From assembly GCA_004210455.1 (NCBI GenBank), contig SEFA01000021.1, positions 22,668-86,667 of the forward strand: a stretch of 64,000 bases of DNA, given 5' to 3'. Position 1 is the first letter of the stretch, and every line of letters starts with the position of its first letter. Under the pieces are notes generated by a model, which ran no database searches, was not told where the DNA came from, and worked only from the letters and a program-made list of their open reading frames with translations. The DNA comes from Rubrivivax sp. (GTDB lineage: Bacteria; Pseudomonadota; Gammaproteobacteria; Burkholderiales; Burkholderiaceae_C). Both the position numbers and the translations under genes were made by a program. This document shows, in pieces, positions 20,325-28,365 of the stretch.

Positions 20325-22202
20325 TCACTTCCCGTCCAGCTCTTCCCAGCGCGTCATCAGGGTCAGCAACTCGTCGTCGATCTCGGCGGCGCGATTGGTG
20401 ACTTCGGTGATGCGGCCGGCGCCCTGCTGGTACAGCTCGGTGCTGTTGAGCAAGGCCTGCAGGTGCTTCTGCTCGGTCTCGAGCGCGCCGATCTGCTTGG
20501 GGATCTCGTCCAGCTCGCGCTGTTCCTTGTAGCTGAGCTTGCGCCTGGTCGCCACCACCGGTGCCGGCGCGGGCGCCGGAGCGGGTGCCGGCGTGGGCGC
20601 CGCGGCTGGGGTCTGGCGCGCCCGGATCTCGGCGGCGCGCTGCGACTGCTGCAGCCAGTCCTCGATGTCGCCTTCGTACTCGCGCCACTTGCCCGCGCCT
20701 TCGCTGACGATGGTCGAGGTCACGACGTTGTCCAGGAAGCGCCGGTCATGGCTGACCAGGAACACGGTGCCGTCGTATTCGGCCAGCAGTTCCTCCAGCA
20801 GCTCCAGCGTCTCGATGTCCAGGTCGTTGGTCGGTTCGTCCAGCACCAGCACGTTGGCCGGGCGCGCGAACAGCCGGGCCAGCAGCAGCCGGTTGCGCTC
20901 GCCGCCGGAGAGGCTGGACACCGGCGATTCCGCGCGCGCCGGCGAGAACAGGAAGTCGCTCAGGTAGCTCTTGACGTGTTTGCGCTGGTTGCCGATCTCG
21001 ATCCACTCGCTGCCGGGGCTGATCGTGTCGGCCAGCGTCGCGCTGAGGTTGAGCGCGTCGCGCATCTGGTCGAAGTAGGCGACCGTCATCTTGGTGCCCA
21101 GGCGCACTTCGCCGCTGTCGGGCGCCAGTTCGCCGAGGATCATCTTCAGCAGCGTCGTCTTGCCGGCGCCGTTCGCGCCGATCAGGCCGACCTTGTCGCC
21201 GCGCAGGATGGTGCCGCTGAAGTTGTCGACGATCACGCGATCGCCGAAGCGCTTGGAGACGTTCTCCAGTTCCGCCACGATCTTGCCGCTCGAATCGCCG
21301 GTGGCGACGTCCAGCCGCACCTTGCCTTGCACATCGCGGCGGGCCTGGCGTTCGTTGCGCATCTCGTGCAGGCGCTGCACGCGGGCGACGCTGCGGGTGC
21401 GGCGCGCCTCGACGCCCTTGCGGATCCAGACCTCTTCCTGGGCCAGCAGCTTGTCGAAGCGGGCGTTGGCCAGCGCCTCGTTCTCGATCTCATAGGCCTT
21501 GGACGCCTGGAAGGCGGCGAAGTTGCCGGGATAACCGCGCAGTTGGCCGCGGTCGAGTTCGACGATACGGTTGGCGACGTTGTCCAGGAACGCGCGATCG
21601 TGGGTGATCAGCAGCAGCGAGCCCTTGAAGCCGTTCAGCAGCTCCTCCAGCCAGCGGATGGCGTCGAGGTCCAGATGGTTGGTCGGTTCGTCGAGCAGCA
21701 GCACGTCCGGCTGCGCGACCAGGGCGCGGGCCAGCGCGACGCGCTTCTTCAACCCGCCGGAGAGTTCGCCGATCTTGCGCGAGCCGTCCAGGTCCAGGCG
21801 GTGCAGCGTCTCGTCGACGCGCTGTTCCCAGTTCCAGGCGCCGATCTGCTCGATGCGCTCCTGCACCCAGCCGAGGTCGTCGTTCTCGTCGTGAGCCTCA
21901 TAACGTTCGCGCAGCGCCTTGGCTTCGGCGACGCCTTCGCTGACGACGTCGAAGATCGTCGCCTCGGAGCGCAGTTCGGGTTCCTGCGGCACGTAGACGC
22001 TGGTCAGGCCCTTTTCGAGCTGCAGCAGCCCGTCGTCGAGCTTCTCGATGCCCGCGAGGACCTTCAGCATCGAGGACTTGCCGGTCCCGTTGCGACCGAT
22101 CAAGCCGACGCGGTCGCCGGTTTCGAGGGAGAAATTGGCGCCGTCGAGCAGCGGCACGTGGCCGAAGGCGAGGTGGGCGTTGGAGAGGGAAAGGACAGCC
22201 AT
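20325..22202 (-). CDS. uup: ABC-F family ATPase Uup-like
   Basis: A 625-residue soluble ABC-F protein with two ATP-binding cassettes. The first has Walker A GRNGTGKSS near residues 36-44 and signature LSGGLKKR. The second has GANGAGKTT and LSGGERNR. An Ala/Pro repeat linker (about residues 545-565) leads to a C-terminal coiled coil (KEQRELDEIPKQIGALETEQ), as in Uup, which binds DNA or ribosome-associated substrates. ABC-F proteins act on ribosomes and Uup also affects transposon excision. The length agrees with the family. Confidence 0.93.
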   Translation of the reverse strand: MAVLSLSNAHLAFGHVPLLDGANFSLETGDRVGLIGRNGTGKSSMLKVLAGIEKLDDGLLQLEKGLTSVYVPQEPELRSEATIFDVVSEGVAEAKALRERYEAHDENDDLGWVQERIEQIGAWNWEQRVDETLHRLDLDGSRKIGELSGGLKKRVALARALVAQPDVLLLDEPTNHLDLDAIRWLEELLNGFKGSLLLITHDRAFLDNVANRIVELDRGQLRGYPGNFAAFQASKAYEIENEALANARFDKLLAQEEVWIRKGVEARRTRSVARVQRLHEMRNERQARRDVQGKVRLDVATGDSSGKIVAELENVSKRFGDRVIVDNFSGTILRGDKVGLIGANGAGKTTLLKMILGELAPDSGEVRLGTKMTVAYFDQMRDALNLSATLADTISPGSEWIEIGNQRKHVKSYLSDFLFSPARAESPVSSLSGGERNRLLLARLFARPANVLVLDEPTNDLDIETLELLEELLAEYDGTVFLVSHDRRFLDNVVTSTIVSEGAGKWREYEGDIEDWLQQSQRAAEIRARQTPAAAPTPAPAPAPAPAPVVATRRKLSYKEQRELDEIPKQIGALETEQKHLQALLNSTELYQQGAGRITEVTNRAAEIDDELLTLMTRWEELDGK

Positions 22203-22238
22203 GGGCGCGATTGTCCTCGAAGGCGCGTGACGACTCCC

Positions 22239-23165
22239 TCAGACCCAGACACGATAGGCCCAGAACGCCTCGTCCTGGGCGACGCGGCGGCGCAGTTCCT
22301 CGGGGCTGAAGCCACTGAGGCGGCGGGTTTCGCGGCAGAGGTGGGCCTGGTCGGCATAGCCGTGGTCCTGCGCCAGCGCGCTCCAGATCACGGCGCCCTC
22401 GTCCTCTTCGAGCTTGCGCACCTGCTGGAAAGCAGCTTCGGCGCGGCTGACCAGCCGCAACGCGCGCAGGCTCTGACCGCTCCATTGCTTGATGCGGCGC
22501 TCCGCCTGGCGGACGCTGCGCCCGTGACCGGCGGCGATCGCGCGCAAGGCCAGATGCTGCATCCAGCCGGCGTAGCCGCGGGGCGGCGGATCGTCCGCCA
22601 GCACCTCGTCGCGCACGGCGCGCCAGCGCGGCAGCAGGAAGTCCTCCAGCGTGCGACGGGCGGTCTGTTCGTCGCGGGCCGCGAGCATCGCGGCGTCGAG
22701 CGCATGCCATGCCGGATCGTCGATGAAAGACAACGGCAGCATCCGGTCCTTGAGTTCAGCGAGGTCGACGCCCGTCATCGCCTGCAGCGCCTCCGGCCGG
22801 ATCGCGACCATGAACGCCCGGCAGTCGGGCGTCGCCTGGAAGCGCTTCGGACCGGCGCGCGGACCGCCGATGACACTGGCGGGCAGCCAGGGGCCTGGAG
22901 CGCCGTCTACGTCCGTCCCGGCGTCGACGTCCCGCGCCGCCTCCGTTCCGATGCCCAACTCCCGCACGCGGCCGCTCAGGGTCCAGCTGAGGCCGCACAG
23001 CGGCGTCGCGGGGAACCAGCTCTGGCATTGGGCGTCGGACAAGGTCTCGCCTTGCGTGGCCGCCGCCGAAAGGTCCCGCCAGAGAGAGGCGTACAGACAA
23101 CCCTCCAGCGAGCGCGGCGGGATATGCAGACGAGCGACGGTACCGGGATGCAGCGGAGCGTCCAT
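22239..23165 (-). CDS. AraC-family transcriptional regulator
   Basis: A 308-residue protein with a C-terminal AraC/XylS DNA-binding domain (about residues 195-300). HTH 1 lies around HGRSVRQAERRIKQWSGQS. HTH 2 is around HGYADQAHLCRETRRLSGFSPEELRRR, with the family-typical D-x-x-HL pattern. The N-terminal ~190 residues form a divergent sensing domain that I do not recognise. It is divergent from the P450 gene across a palindromic repeat, so the P450 is a possible target (inference). Confidence 0.85.
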   Translation of the reverse strand: MDAPLHPGTVARLHIPPRSLEGCLYASLWRDLSAAATQGETLSDAQCQSWFPATPLCGLSWTLSGRVRELGIGTEAARDVDAGTDVDGAPGPWLPASVIGGPRAGPKRFQATPDCRAFMVAIRPEALQAMTGVDLAELKDRMLPLSFIDDPAWHALDAAMLAARDEQTARRTLEDFLLPRWRAVRDEVLADDPPPRGYAGWMQHLALRAIAAGHGRSVRQAERRIKQWSGQSLRALRLVSRAEAAFQQVRKLEEDEGAVIWSALAQDHGYADQAHLCRETRRLSGFSPEELRRRVAQDEAFWAYRVWV

Positions 23166-23198
23166 GCGTCGCAGTCTAGGCGCACCGCCCGTTTCACT

Positions 23199-23290
23199 CC
23201 CTCTCCCGCAGTTCGGGAGAGGGTGGGGGTGAGGGTCGTCGTCCTGCCACCACCCTCACCCCAACCCCTCTCCCGCAGTGCGGGAGAGGG
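23199..23290. repeat. REP/BIME-like palindromic element
   Basis: Two near-identical hairpins with perfect 10-bp arms and 5-nt loops occur at 23199-23223 and 23266-23290. They flank an inverted pair of G/C-rich tracts (23224-23235 and 23253-23263), so the whole 92 bp is a nested palindrome. This is the CCCTCTCCCG-type repeat seen dispersed in many proteobacterial genomes. It sits between divergent araC and P450 genes. Confidence 0.75.
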
Positions 23291-23390
23291 GGCAGGAAAG
23301 CCAGCGGAAATCATTGCATCGGATCGCAGACACGCACGATGTCGCTTCGATTCAAGACGCCCCGGCGCGGCACGGAGACGATGCGATCCC

Positions 23391-24776
23391 ATGAGCCACG
23401 TCCTTGCGATCCCTGATGCCGTCCCCGGTCCGCGCCCGCGCTGGGCCGGTCTGCCCGAAGTGCTGTCCATGCGCCGCGACTACCTCGGCCACATGCAGCG
23501 GCTGCACCGGCAGTACGGCGACGTGGTCCACCAGCGGCTGCTCGGCCTGGACGACTTCAACTTCTTCCATCCCGACCAGGTCCGCGAACTGCTGATTGCC
23601 GGTCACGACGGGATGATCCGCTGGGAGCGCGCGACGCAGGTCTTCGCCGACGCACACGGTCGGAGCGTCCTCGTCGCCGAGGGTCCGGCATGGCAGCGGC
23701 AGCGCAAGCTGCTGCAGCCGGGCTTCGCGCCGCAGCGCGTCCAGGGCTTCGTCCCGCTGATGGTCGATGCCGCCCATCGCGCCCTGGATGGACCCGCCGC
23801 TGGATCCACTGCACCGGACATCGACATCGACTTCGAACAGCGGATGACGCTGCTGACGATGGACGTGATCCTGCGCACGCTGTTCTCGACCGGCGAGCGT
23901 GAGCCCGTCGTCGCCGAAGCGTCCTGGGCAGTGCACGAGCTTGGCAGGATCGCCATGGGCGAGATGTACGTGCCGGTCAGTGCGCCGCTGTGGGCGCCGT
24001 GGAAGCGCGGCAAGCGCCGTGCGCTCCGTGCGCTGGACACGCTGATCCGCGGTCACCTGGCCGGACGCCGTGAAGGCGCCCAGCGCGGCGAGCCGCCGCC
24101 GGACGACCTCCTCGCCATGCTGATGTCGCTGCTCGACGCCGACGGCACCGCACTCGACGACACCGCCTTGCGCGACGAGTGCATGACGACCTTCCTGGCC
24201 GGCCACGAGACCAGCGCGGCCGCGCTGACCTGGTGGGGCTGGTGCATGGCGGCGAATCCGGACGCGCAGCGACGCGCGGCCGACGAGGTCGACGCGGTGC
24301 TTGGCGGCCGGACGCCGACCGCGGCGGACCTGACACGGCTGCCGTGGCTGAGCCTGTGCATCAAGGAAACGCTCCGCCTGTATCCGCCAGCGCCCGCCCT
24401 CTTCTCGCGCCAGCTGACCGGCGACATGGAGATCGCCGGGCTGCGGCTCAAGCGCGGCGCGATGATTCGCCTGACCCCCGGCGTGATCCAGCGGGACCCG
24501 CGCTGGTTCGACGAGCCCGACGCCTTCCGCCCGGAACGCTTCGATCCGGCGACCGGCCATCGCGAAATCCCGCGCGGCGCCTGGATGCCCTTCGGCGCGG
24601 GACCGCGGGTGTGCCTCGGCAGCCATTTCGCGCTGATGGAGATCACGCTGATCGCAGCGATGGTGTTGCAGCGGCATCGCCTCGCACCGCTGCCTGGAAC
24701 GCCGCCGCCGACCCCGGTGCTCAACATCACGCTGCGCCCGGCGACGCCGCTGCGCCTGCGCCTGCTGCCGCGCTGA
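23391..24776 (+). CDS. Cytochrome P450
   Basis: A 461-residue soluble bacterial P450. It has the I-helix oxygen-activation motif AGHETSAAAL near residues 267-276, the ExxR motif KETLRLYPP near 326-334, the PERF-type segment FRPERFDP and the heme-cysteine loop FGAGPRVCLGSHFAL near 404-418. The ATG at 23391 begins a normal N-terminus without a membrane anchor; the open frame upstream is unrelated. No ferredoxin or ferredoxin reductase gene is adjacent, so electron donors come from elsewhere. It is similar to fatty-acid/alkane-type P450s, but the substrate is unknown. Confidence 0.95.
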   Translation: MSHVLAIPDAVPGPRPRWAGLPEVLSMRRDYLGHMQRLHRQYGDVVHQRLLGLDDFNFFHPDQVRELLIAGHDGMIRWERATQVFADAHGRSVLVAEGPAWQRQRKLLQPGFAPQRVQGFVPLMVDAAHRALDGPAAGSTAPDIDIDFEQRMTLLTMDVILRTLFSTGEREPVVAEASWAVHELGRIAMGEMYVPVSAPLWAPWKRGKRRALRALDTLIRGHLAGRREGAQRGEPPPDDLLAMLMSLLDADGTALDDTALRDECMTTFLAGHETSAAALTWWGWCMAANPDAQRRAADEVDAVLGGRTPTAADLTRLPWLSLCIKETLRLYPPAPALFSRQLTGDMEIAGLRLKRGAMIRLTPGVIQRDPRWFDEPDAFRPERFDPATGHREIPRGAWMPFGAGPRVCLGSHFALMEITLIAAMVLQRHRLAPLPGTPPPTPVLNITLRPATPLRLRLLPR

Positions 24777-24845
24777 ATCCACGCATTGAATCTTTTATTC
24801 GTGGACGGCGTGCGAGGCGGTCCGTAGCCTCGCGGCATGACCGCC
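24777..24845. terminator. Candidate hairpins between convergent P450 and XRE genes
   Basis: Two inverted repeats lie in this 69-nt convergent gap. One has arms 24778-24783 and 24800-24805 enclosing a T-rich loop with a further GAAT/ATTC pair. The other has arms 24812-24818 and 24827-24833. Neither has a clean T tract, so termination is tentative. Confidence 0.35.
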
Positions 24846-25412
24846 TTACGAGATCGTCTCGGTCAACCGAACGAAGCTCCCGTCCGAAAGCTGGAAGCGC
24901 ACCCAGCGCATCCGGCTCGGTTGGATAGGCATGTCCTGCTCCGCCGACGCGCCGGTGTCGAACTCCACCGCGCCGGGCGCCGGCTCGTACCAGCCGAGCG
25001 CGTCGAGCCGCGCCTCCTGCGCCACGATCTCCGGCGTCGCGTAGCACCACAGCGCACGGCCGATCAGCTCCGCGCGCGGCAGCCGGCAGTGGCGCTCGCG
25101 ACCGCGCGACATCGCGAGCAGGCGATGGCTCAGGTCGCAGATCAGATGCACCGCGCCGGGCGCGCGCTCGACCAGGCGACCCAGCTCGAAGTCGGCGGCG
25201 CTGTCCAGCCGCGCGGCCATCAATCGACGCAGCGTCTGCTGCTCATCGAGCGAGGGAGCGGCGATCCCCGACTCCCAGCGCGAGACCGTCGTCTGCGACA
25301 CGCCCAGTTCGGCACCGACCGCGCCCTGCTTCAGGCGGCGCAGCGTGCGCCATTGACGCAGGCTTCGTCCGAGCTGGCGGGCATCGCAGGAGAGCAGCGG
25401 CGAGTCGTTCAT
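24846..25412 (-). CDS. XRE-family helix-turn-helix regulator
   Basis: A 188-residue regulator with an N-terminal Cro/C1-type HTH (about residues 14-65). The core is LRRLKQGAVGAELGVSQTTVSRWESG. The C-terminal ~110 residues look like a small sensory domain of PAS type (SHRLLAMSRGRERHCRLPRA...), but I cannot assign it. It is divergent from an MFS transporter gene, and the shared 104-bp spacer contains seven TCGATG repeats. Control of that transporter is a reasonable inference. Confidence 0.82.
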   Translation of the reverse strand: MNDSPLLSCDARQLGRSLRQWRTLRRLKQGAVGAELGVSQTTVSRWESGIAAPSLDEQQTLRRLMAARLDSAADFELGRLVERAPGAVHLICDLSHRLLAMSRGRERHCRLPRAELIGRALWCYATPEIVAQEARLDALGWYEPAPGAVEFDTGASAEQDMPIQPSRMRWVRFQLSDGSFVRLTETIS

Positions 25413-25445
25413 GGTACGGCGGCGGGCAATCGGAAGGACGACGGA

Positions 25446-25487
25446 TCGATGTCGATGTCGATGTCGATGTCGATGTCGATGTCGATG
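25446..25487. repeat. Hexanucleotide tandem repeat (TCGATG)x7
   Basis: Seven perfect copies of TCGATG lie in the 104-bp divergent spacer between the XRE regulator and the MFS transporter, 29 bp before the transporter's GTG. Copy-number change would move promoter elements by 6-bp steps. Confidence 0.95.
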
Positions 25488-25516
25488 TTCAGGGCGATCG
25501 GTACCGGAGGACCGAA

Positions 25517-26737
25517 GTGAGGATTTTGCTGTACTACCTGTGCGGCGTGTTCGCCGCGGCCCAATTGGGCAAGCTGGCCGCGCTGTCGCCGCCGATCGCG
25601 CGCGAGCTCCAGCTCGGACTGGCCGCGATGGCGGCGTTGACCTCGCTGCTCGAGGTTTGCGGCGCCACGCTGGGCGGCGCGGCGGGTCGCTGGCTACCGC
25701 GACTCGGGCTCAAGCGCGCGTTGGCTGCAGCGGTGCTGGCGCTCGCCGTCGGCTCAGCCGCGGCGGGATTCGCCCACGGCCTGGCCCTGCTCGCGCTGGC
25801 GCGGCTGGTCGAGAGCCTCGGTTATCTCGCCATCGTGGTCGCCGCGCCCGTGCTGATCGCCCGCGCCGCCGACGGCCGTCGCCAGGCCGCCGCAATGGCG
25901 CTCTGGAGCACCTTCCTCCCGGTGGGCATGGCGATCGGCGCGTGGGCCTATGCGCATGCGGCGGGCTGGGCCGGCTGGCGGCCCGCGCAGGCGCTGAGCG
26001 TCGCGGGCGGCGTCCTGCTGTGGATCGGTCTGTGGACCGTCCGTGTGGACGACGACCCGCACGCCGTCGAGTCCCGCCACCCACCGGGACCGACCGGCGC
26101 GCTGCTCTGGGCGCTGGTCGCCGCCTTCGGCGCGTACGCAATCGCCGAGGTCGGTCTGCTCGCGCTGCTGCCCAGCCTGCTCACGCAAGGCGGCATGCCC
26201 TTGAGCGCGGCAGGCACCTGGACCGCTGCGGCGGCGCTGGCCAACGTGCCCGCCAGCGCTCTCGGCGCCTGGCTGCTGCGACGACACGGCGCGCTGTCAC
26301 GAGCGATCGCCGTCGGCATGGCGGTGTCGCTGGGCGCGTCGGGGCTGCTCTACCTCGGCGTGATGCGGGACGCAGGCGACGCGTCCTGGCAAGCGATGCT
26401 CGCCATCTGCATCAACGCGGCATCAGGCGTGTTCCCGAGCCTGGTCTTCGCGCTGCTGCCGTTGTCCGCGCGCACGCCGGAGCGGTTGTCGCTCGCCAGT
26501 GGCCGCCTCACGCAGTTCGGCGCCTCGGGCGCGCTGCTCGGCCCGCCGCTGATGGGCACGGTCGTCGAACGCTGGGGCTGGAGCGCCGCGGGCGGCCTGT
26601 CGCTCGCGCTCTCGCTGCTGGCGATCCCGCTGGCGCTCTTCGCATGGCGACGGCTCGCTCAATCGTCCGACGAGAACCCGGACGCCGCCACGATCGGGCC
26701 CCACTGCGTGCGTTCGGCGGCGAGGCGGCGCGCGTAG
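25517..26737 (+). CDS. MFS transporter
   Basis: A 406-residue major facilitator superfamily protein with about 12 hydrophobic helices. It begins at a GTG preceded by CGGAGG, 7 nt upstream of the codon. The motif A-like loop between TM2 and TM3 reads GGAAGRWLPRLGLKRAL. The last 79 nt overlap the 3' end of the convergent Bug-receptor gene. It is probably an efflux or metabolite carrier under the divergent XRE protein. Substrate unknown. Confidence 0.88.
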   Translation: MRILLYYLCGVFAAAQLGKLAALSPPIARELQLGLAAMAALTSLLEVCGATLGGAAGRWLPRLGLKRALAAAVLALAVGSAAAGFAHGLALLALARLVESLGYLAIVVAAPVLIARAADGRRQAAAMALWSTFLPVGMAIGAWAYAHAAGWAGWRPAQALSVAGGVLLWIGLWTVRVDDDPHAVESRHPPGPTGALLWALVAAFGAYAIAEVGLLALLPSLLTQGGMPLSAAGTWTAAAALANVPASALGAWLLRRHGALSRAIAVGMAVSLGASGLLYLGVMRDAGDASWQAMLAICINAASGVFPSLVFALLPLSARTPERLSLASGRLTQFGASGALLGPPLMGTVVERWGWSAAGGLSLALSLLAIPLALFAWRRLAQSSDENPDAATIGPHCVRSAARRRA

Positions 26738-27654
26738 TCCGCCGGCGCCATGGCCAACGGCTCGCAACCGAGCTTGGCCAGGCCCTCGACGACCTGCTTC
26801 TCGCGGAGCGCGACGCGGACCAGGTCGTAGACCTTGTCGACGACGGCGGCCGGCGTCTTCGGCGGCAGGAACAGGCCGTAGGTCTCGACGCCGATGATGC
26901 CCTTGAAGCCCTGCTCGGCGAAGGTGGGCACTTCCGGGGCGAAACGCGAGCGCTCGTGGTCGGTGACGCCGAGGACGCGCACCCGTCCACCCGCGACGTA
27001 GGGCAGCAGGTCGCCCAGGAGGAAGCAGCCCGAGGCGATCTGCCCGCCCATCAGGTCCTGCAGGCCGGGCGCGGCGCCGCGGTACGGCACGTGCGTCAGC
27101 GAGATGCCGGCGGCGCGCTTGAACTGGTCGCCGAGGAAGTGCGGCATCGCGCCGGCCGCGGGCGAGGCGTAGGACGACTGCTCCGGATGCGCCTTGGCCC
27201 AGGCGGCGAAATCGCCCATCGTCTTCACCGTCGCGGGCACCATCGGCCCGACGCCGAAGCCGCACGTCGCGTTGGCCATCGGAGAGACCGCGATCGCGTC
27301 GGTCTCCGGCTTGTAGGCCAGCTTGCGGTAGACGTGCGGATAGATCGTGAACATCGAGGACGGGCTCACCAGCATCGTGCCCCCGTCGGGCGGCGCGTCG
27401 CGCAGCGCGGTCACCGCGAGCCGGCCGCCGGCGCCGACGCGCTGTTCGACAAGCACGTTCTCGGCGAGACGTCCGCGCCAGGCCTCGGCGAGGCGCCGCG
27501 CGCTGACGTCCACCGAGCCGCCGGCGGGGAAGCCGACGAGGATGCGCGGCATCGCCGCGGTCTGCGCGCGCAGCGGTCCGGCGAGGCCGGCCATCGCCGC
27601 GCCGAGCAGCAGGCCGGCGTCGCGCCGGGTGAGCTTCGGATCGAGGTCATTCAT
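26659..27654 (-). CDS. Bug/TctC-family tripartite tricarboxylate receptor
   Basis: A 331-residue periplasmic binding protein of the Bug family, strongly expanded in Burkholderiales. A signal region with twin arginines (KLTRRDAGLLLGAAMAG) ends near residue 31. The mature part has the family start RILVGFPAGGSVDVSARRLA and ligand loops such as SSYASPAAGAMPH. No tctA/tctB membrane genes are adjacent, typical of orphan Bug receptors. Its 3' end overlaps the convergent MFS gene by 79 nt. Confidence 0.92.
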   Translation of the reverse strand: MNDLDPKLTRRDAGLLLGAAMAGLAGPLRAQTAAMPRILVGFPAGGSVDVSARRLAEAWRGRLAENVLVEQRVGAGGRLAVTALRDAPPDGGTMLVSPSSMFTIYPHVYRKLAYKPETDAIAVSPMANATCGFGVGPMVPATVKTMGDFAAWAKAHPEQSSYASPAAGAMPHFLGDQFKRAAGISLTHVPYRGAAPGLQDLMGGQIASGCFLLGDLLPYVAGGRVRVLGVTDHERSRFAPEVPTFAEQGFKGIIGVETYGLFLPPKTPAAVVDKVYDLVRVALREKQVVEGLAKLGCEPLAMAPADYARRLAAERTQWGPIVAASGFSSDD

Positions 27655-27721
27655 CGCTTGTCTCCGTCGTTGTTGTGCGTCGTTGTTTTCCGTCGTCGCT
27701 GTCTGTCGTCGCCAGTCGGCG

Positions 27722-28246
27722 TCATGCGTCGTTCTTGTCCGTGATCGTCGCGGCGATCTCCGCCAGGCGTTCCAGGTCCGCCTTCAGGCGCGCGGCGCGT
27801 TCGCCGAGTCCACTCATCAGGCGCGCGTCATGCACGCGCACGCGGCGCTCCAGCACCGTGAGCTGACGCTTGCCCGCCGCCGTCAGGAACAGCCCCCAGC
27901 GGCGCGCATCTTCTGCATCGTCGCGCCGTTCCACCCAGCCGCGGTCGGTGAGCCAGTCCGTCAATCGCAGCGCGCCGCTGCGATGCAATCCCATCGCCTG
28001 AGCGAGCAGCCCCTGCCGCATGCCCGGATTGCGTCCGACAAGCACCAGCGCGGCGAAGCGCTGCGGGCTGACGTCGAGTTCCGCGGTCGCGCGATAGAAG
28101 TCCAGGTAGAGCGCGTTCTGAGCGCGCCGCAACGCGTAGCCGAGCAGGTCGTCGAGGACGCCGTAATCCAGCCCGGGCACAGGCAGCAAGGGCGCTTCCG
28201 GCGGGTCGGGAACGGCATTCGACGGCTTGGATCGGCTCATCGGCAT
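27722..28246 (-). CDS. MarR-family transcriptional regulator
   Basis: A MarR winged-helix regulator of about 174 residues. The DNA-binding core is MRQGLLAQAMGLHRSGALRLTDWLTDRGWVERRDDAEDARRWGLFLT-like, about residues 85-130. The frame is open to a TTG at 28273 that lies inside a perfect operator-like dyad, so the ATG at 28246 (or 28240) is preferred. It is divergent from a flavin monooxygenase gene and probably represses both that gene and itself. Confidence 0.85.
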   Translation of the reverse strand: MPMSRSKPSNAVPDPPEAPLLPVPGLDYGVLDDLLGYALRRAQNALYLDFYRATAELDVSPQRFAALVLVGRNPGMRQGLLAQAMGLHRSGALRLTDWLTDRGWVERRDDAEDARRWGLFLTAAGKRQLTVLERRVRVHDARLMSGLGERAARLKADLERLAEIAATITDKNDA

Positions 28247-28259
28247 CAGCTTAGGTACT

Positions 28260-28274
28260 GTTGCATAGCGCAAC
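28260..28274. promoter_or_regulatory. Candidate MarR operator
   Basis: A perfect dyad GTTGC-N5-GCAAC lies 14 bp upstream of the marR ATG and 92 bp before the monooxygenase ATG. On the plus strand TTGCAT within it could be a -35 box, with TACCCT 17 nt later as a weak -10. Confidence 0.55.
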
Positions 28275-28365
28275 TATCTCGCTTACCCTGACTCGATCGG
28301 ACCGGCACGGTCGCTCGCTCGCCGGGGCGCCGCCACATCACCTTCCACGACGCCTGGAGATCCCC

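Noticed and set aside
20157..24776. 1539-codon plus-strand open frame
   Set aside because: Only its last 462 codons are the P450 gene. The rest is antisense to uup and araC, an artefact of high GC.
25446..25487. Hexamer repeat considered as coding (Ser-Met repeats)
   Set aside because: The frame through it is antisense to no gene but merges with a shadow of the MFS gene; the GTG at 25517 with its own ribosome site is better.
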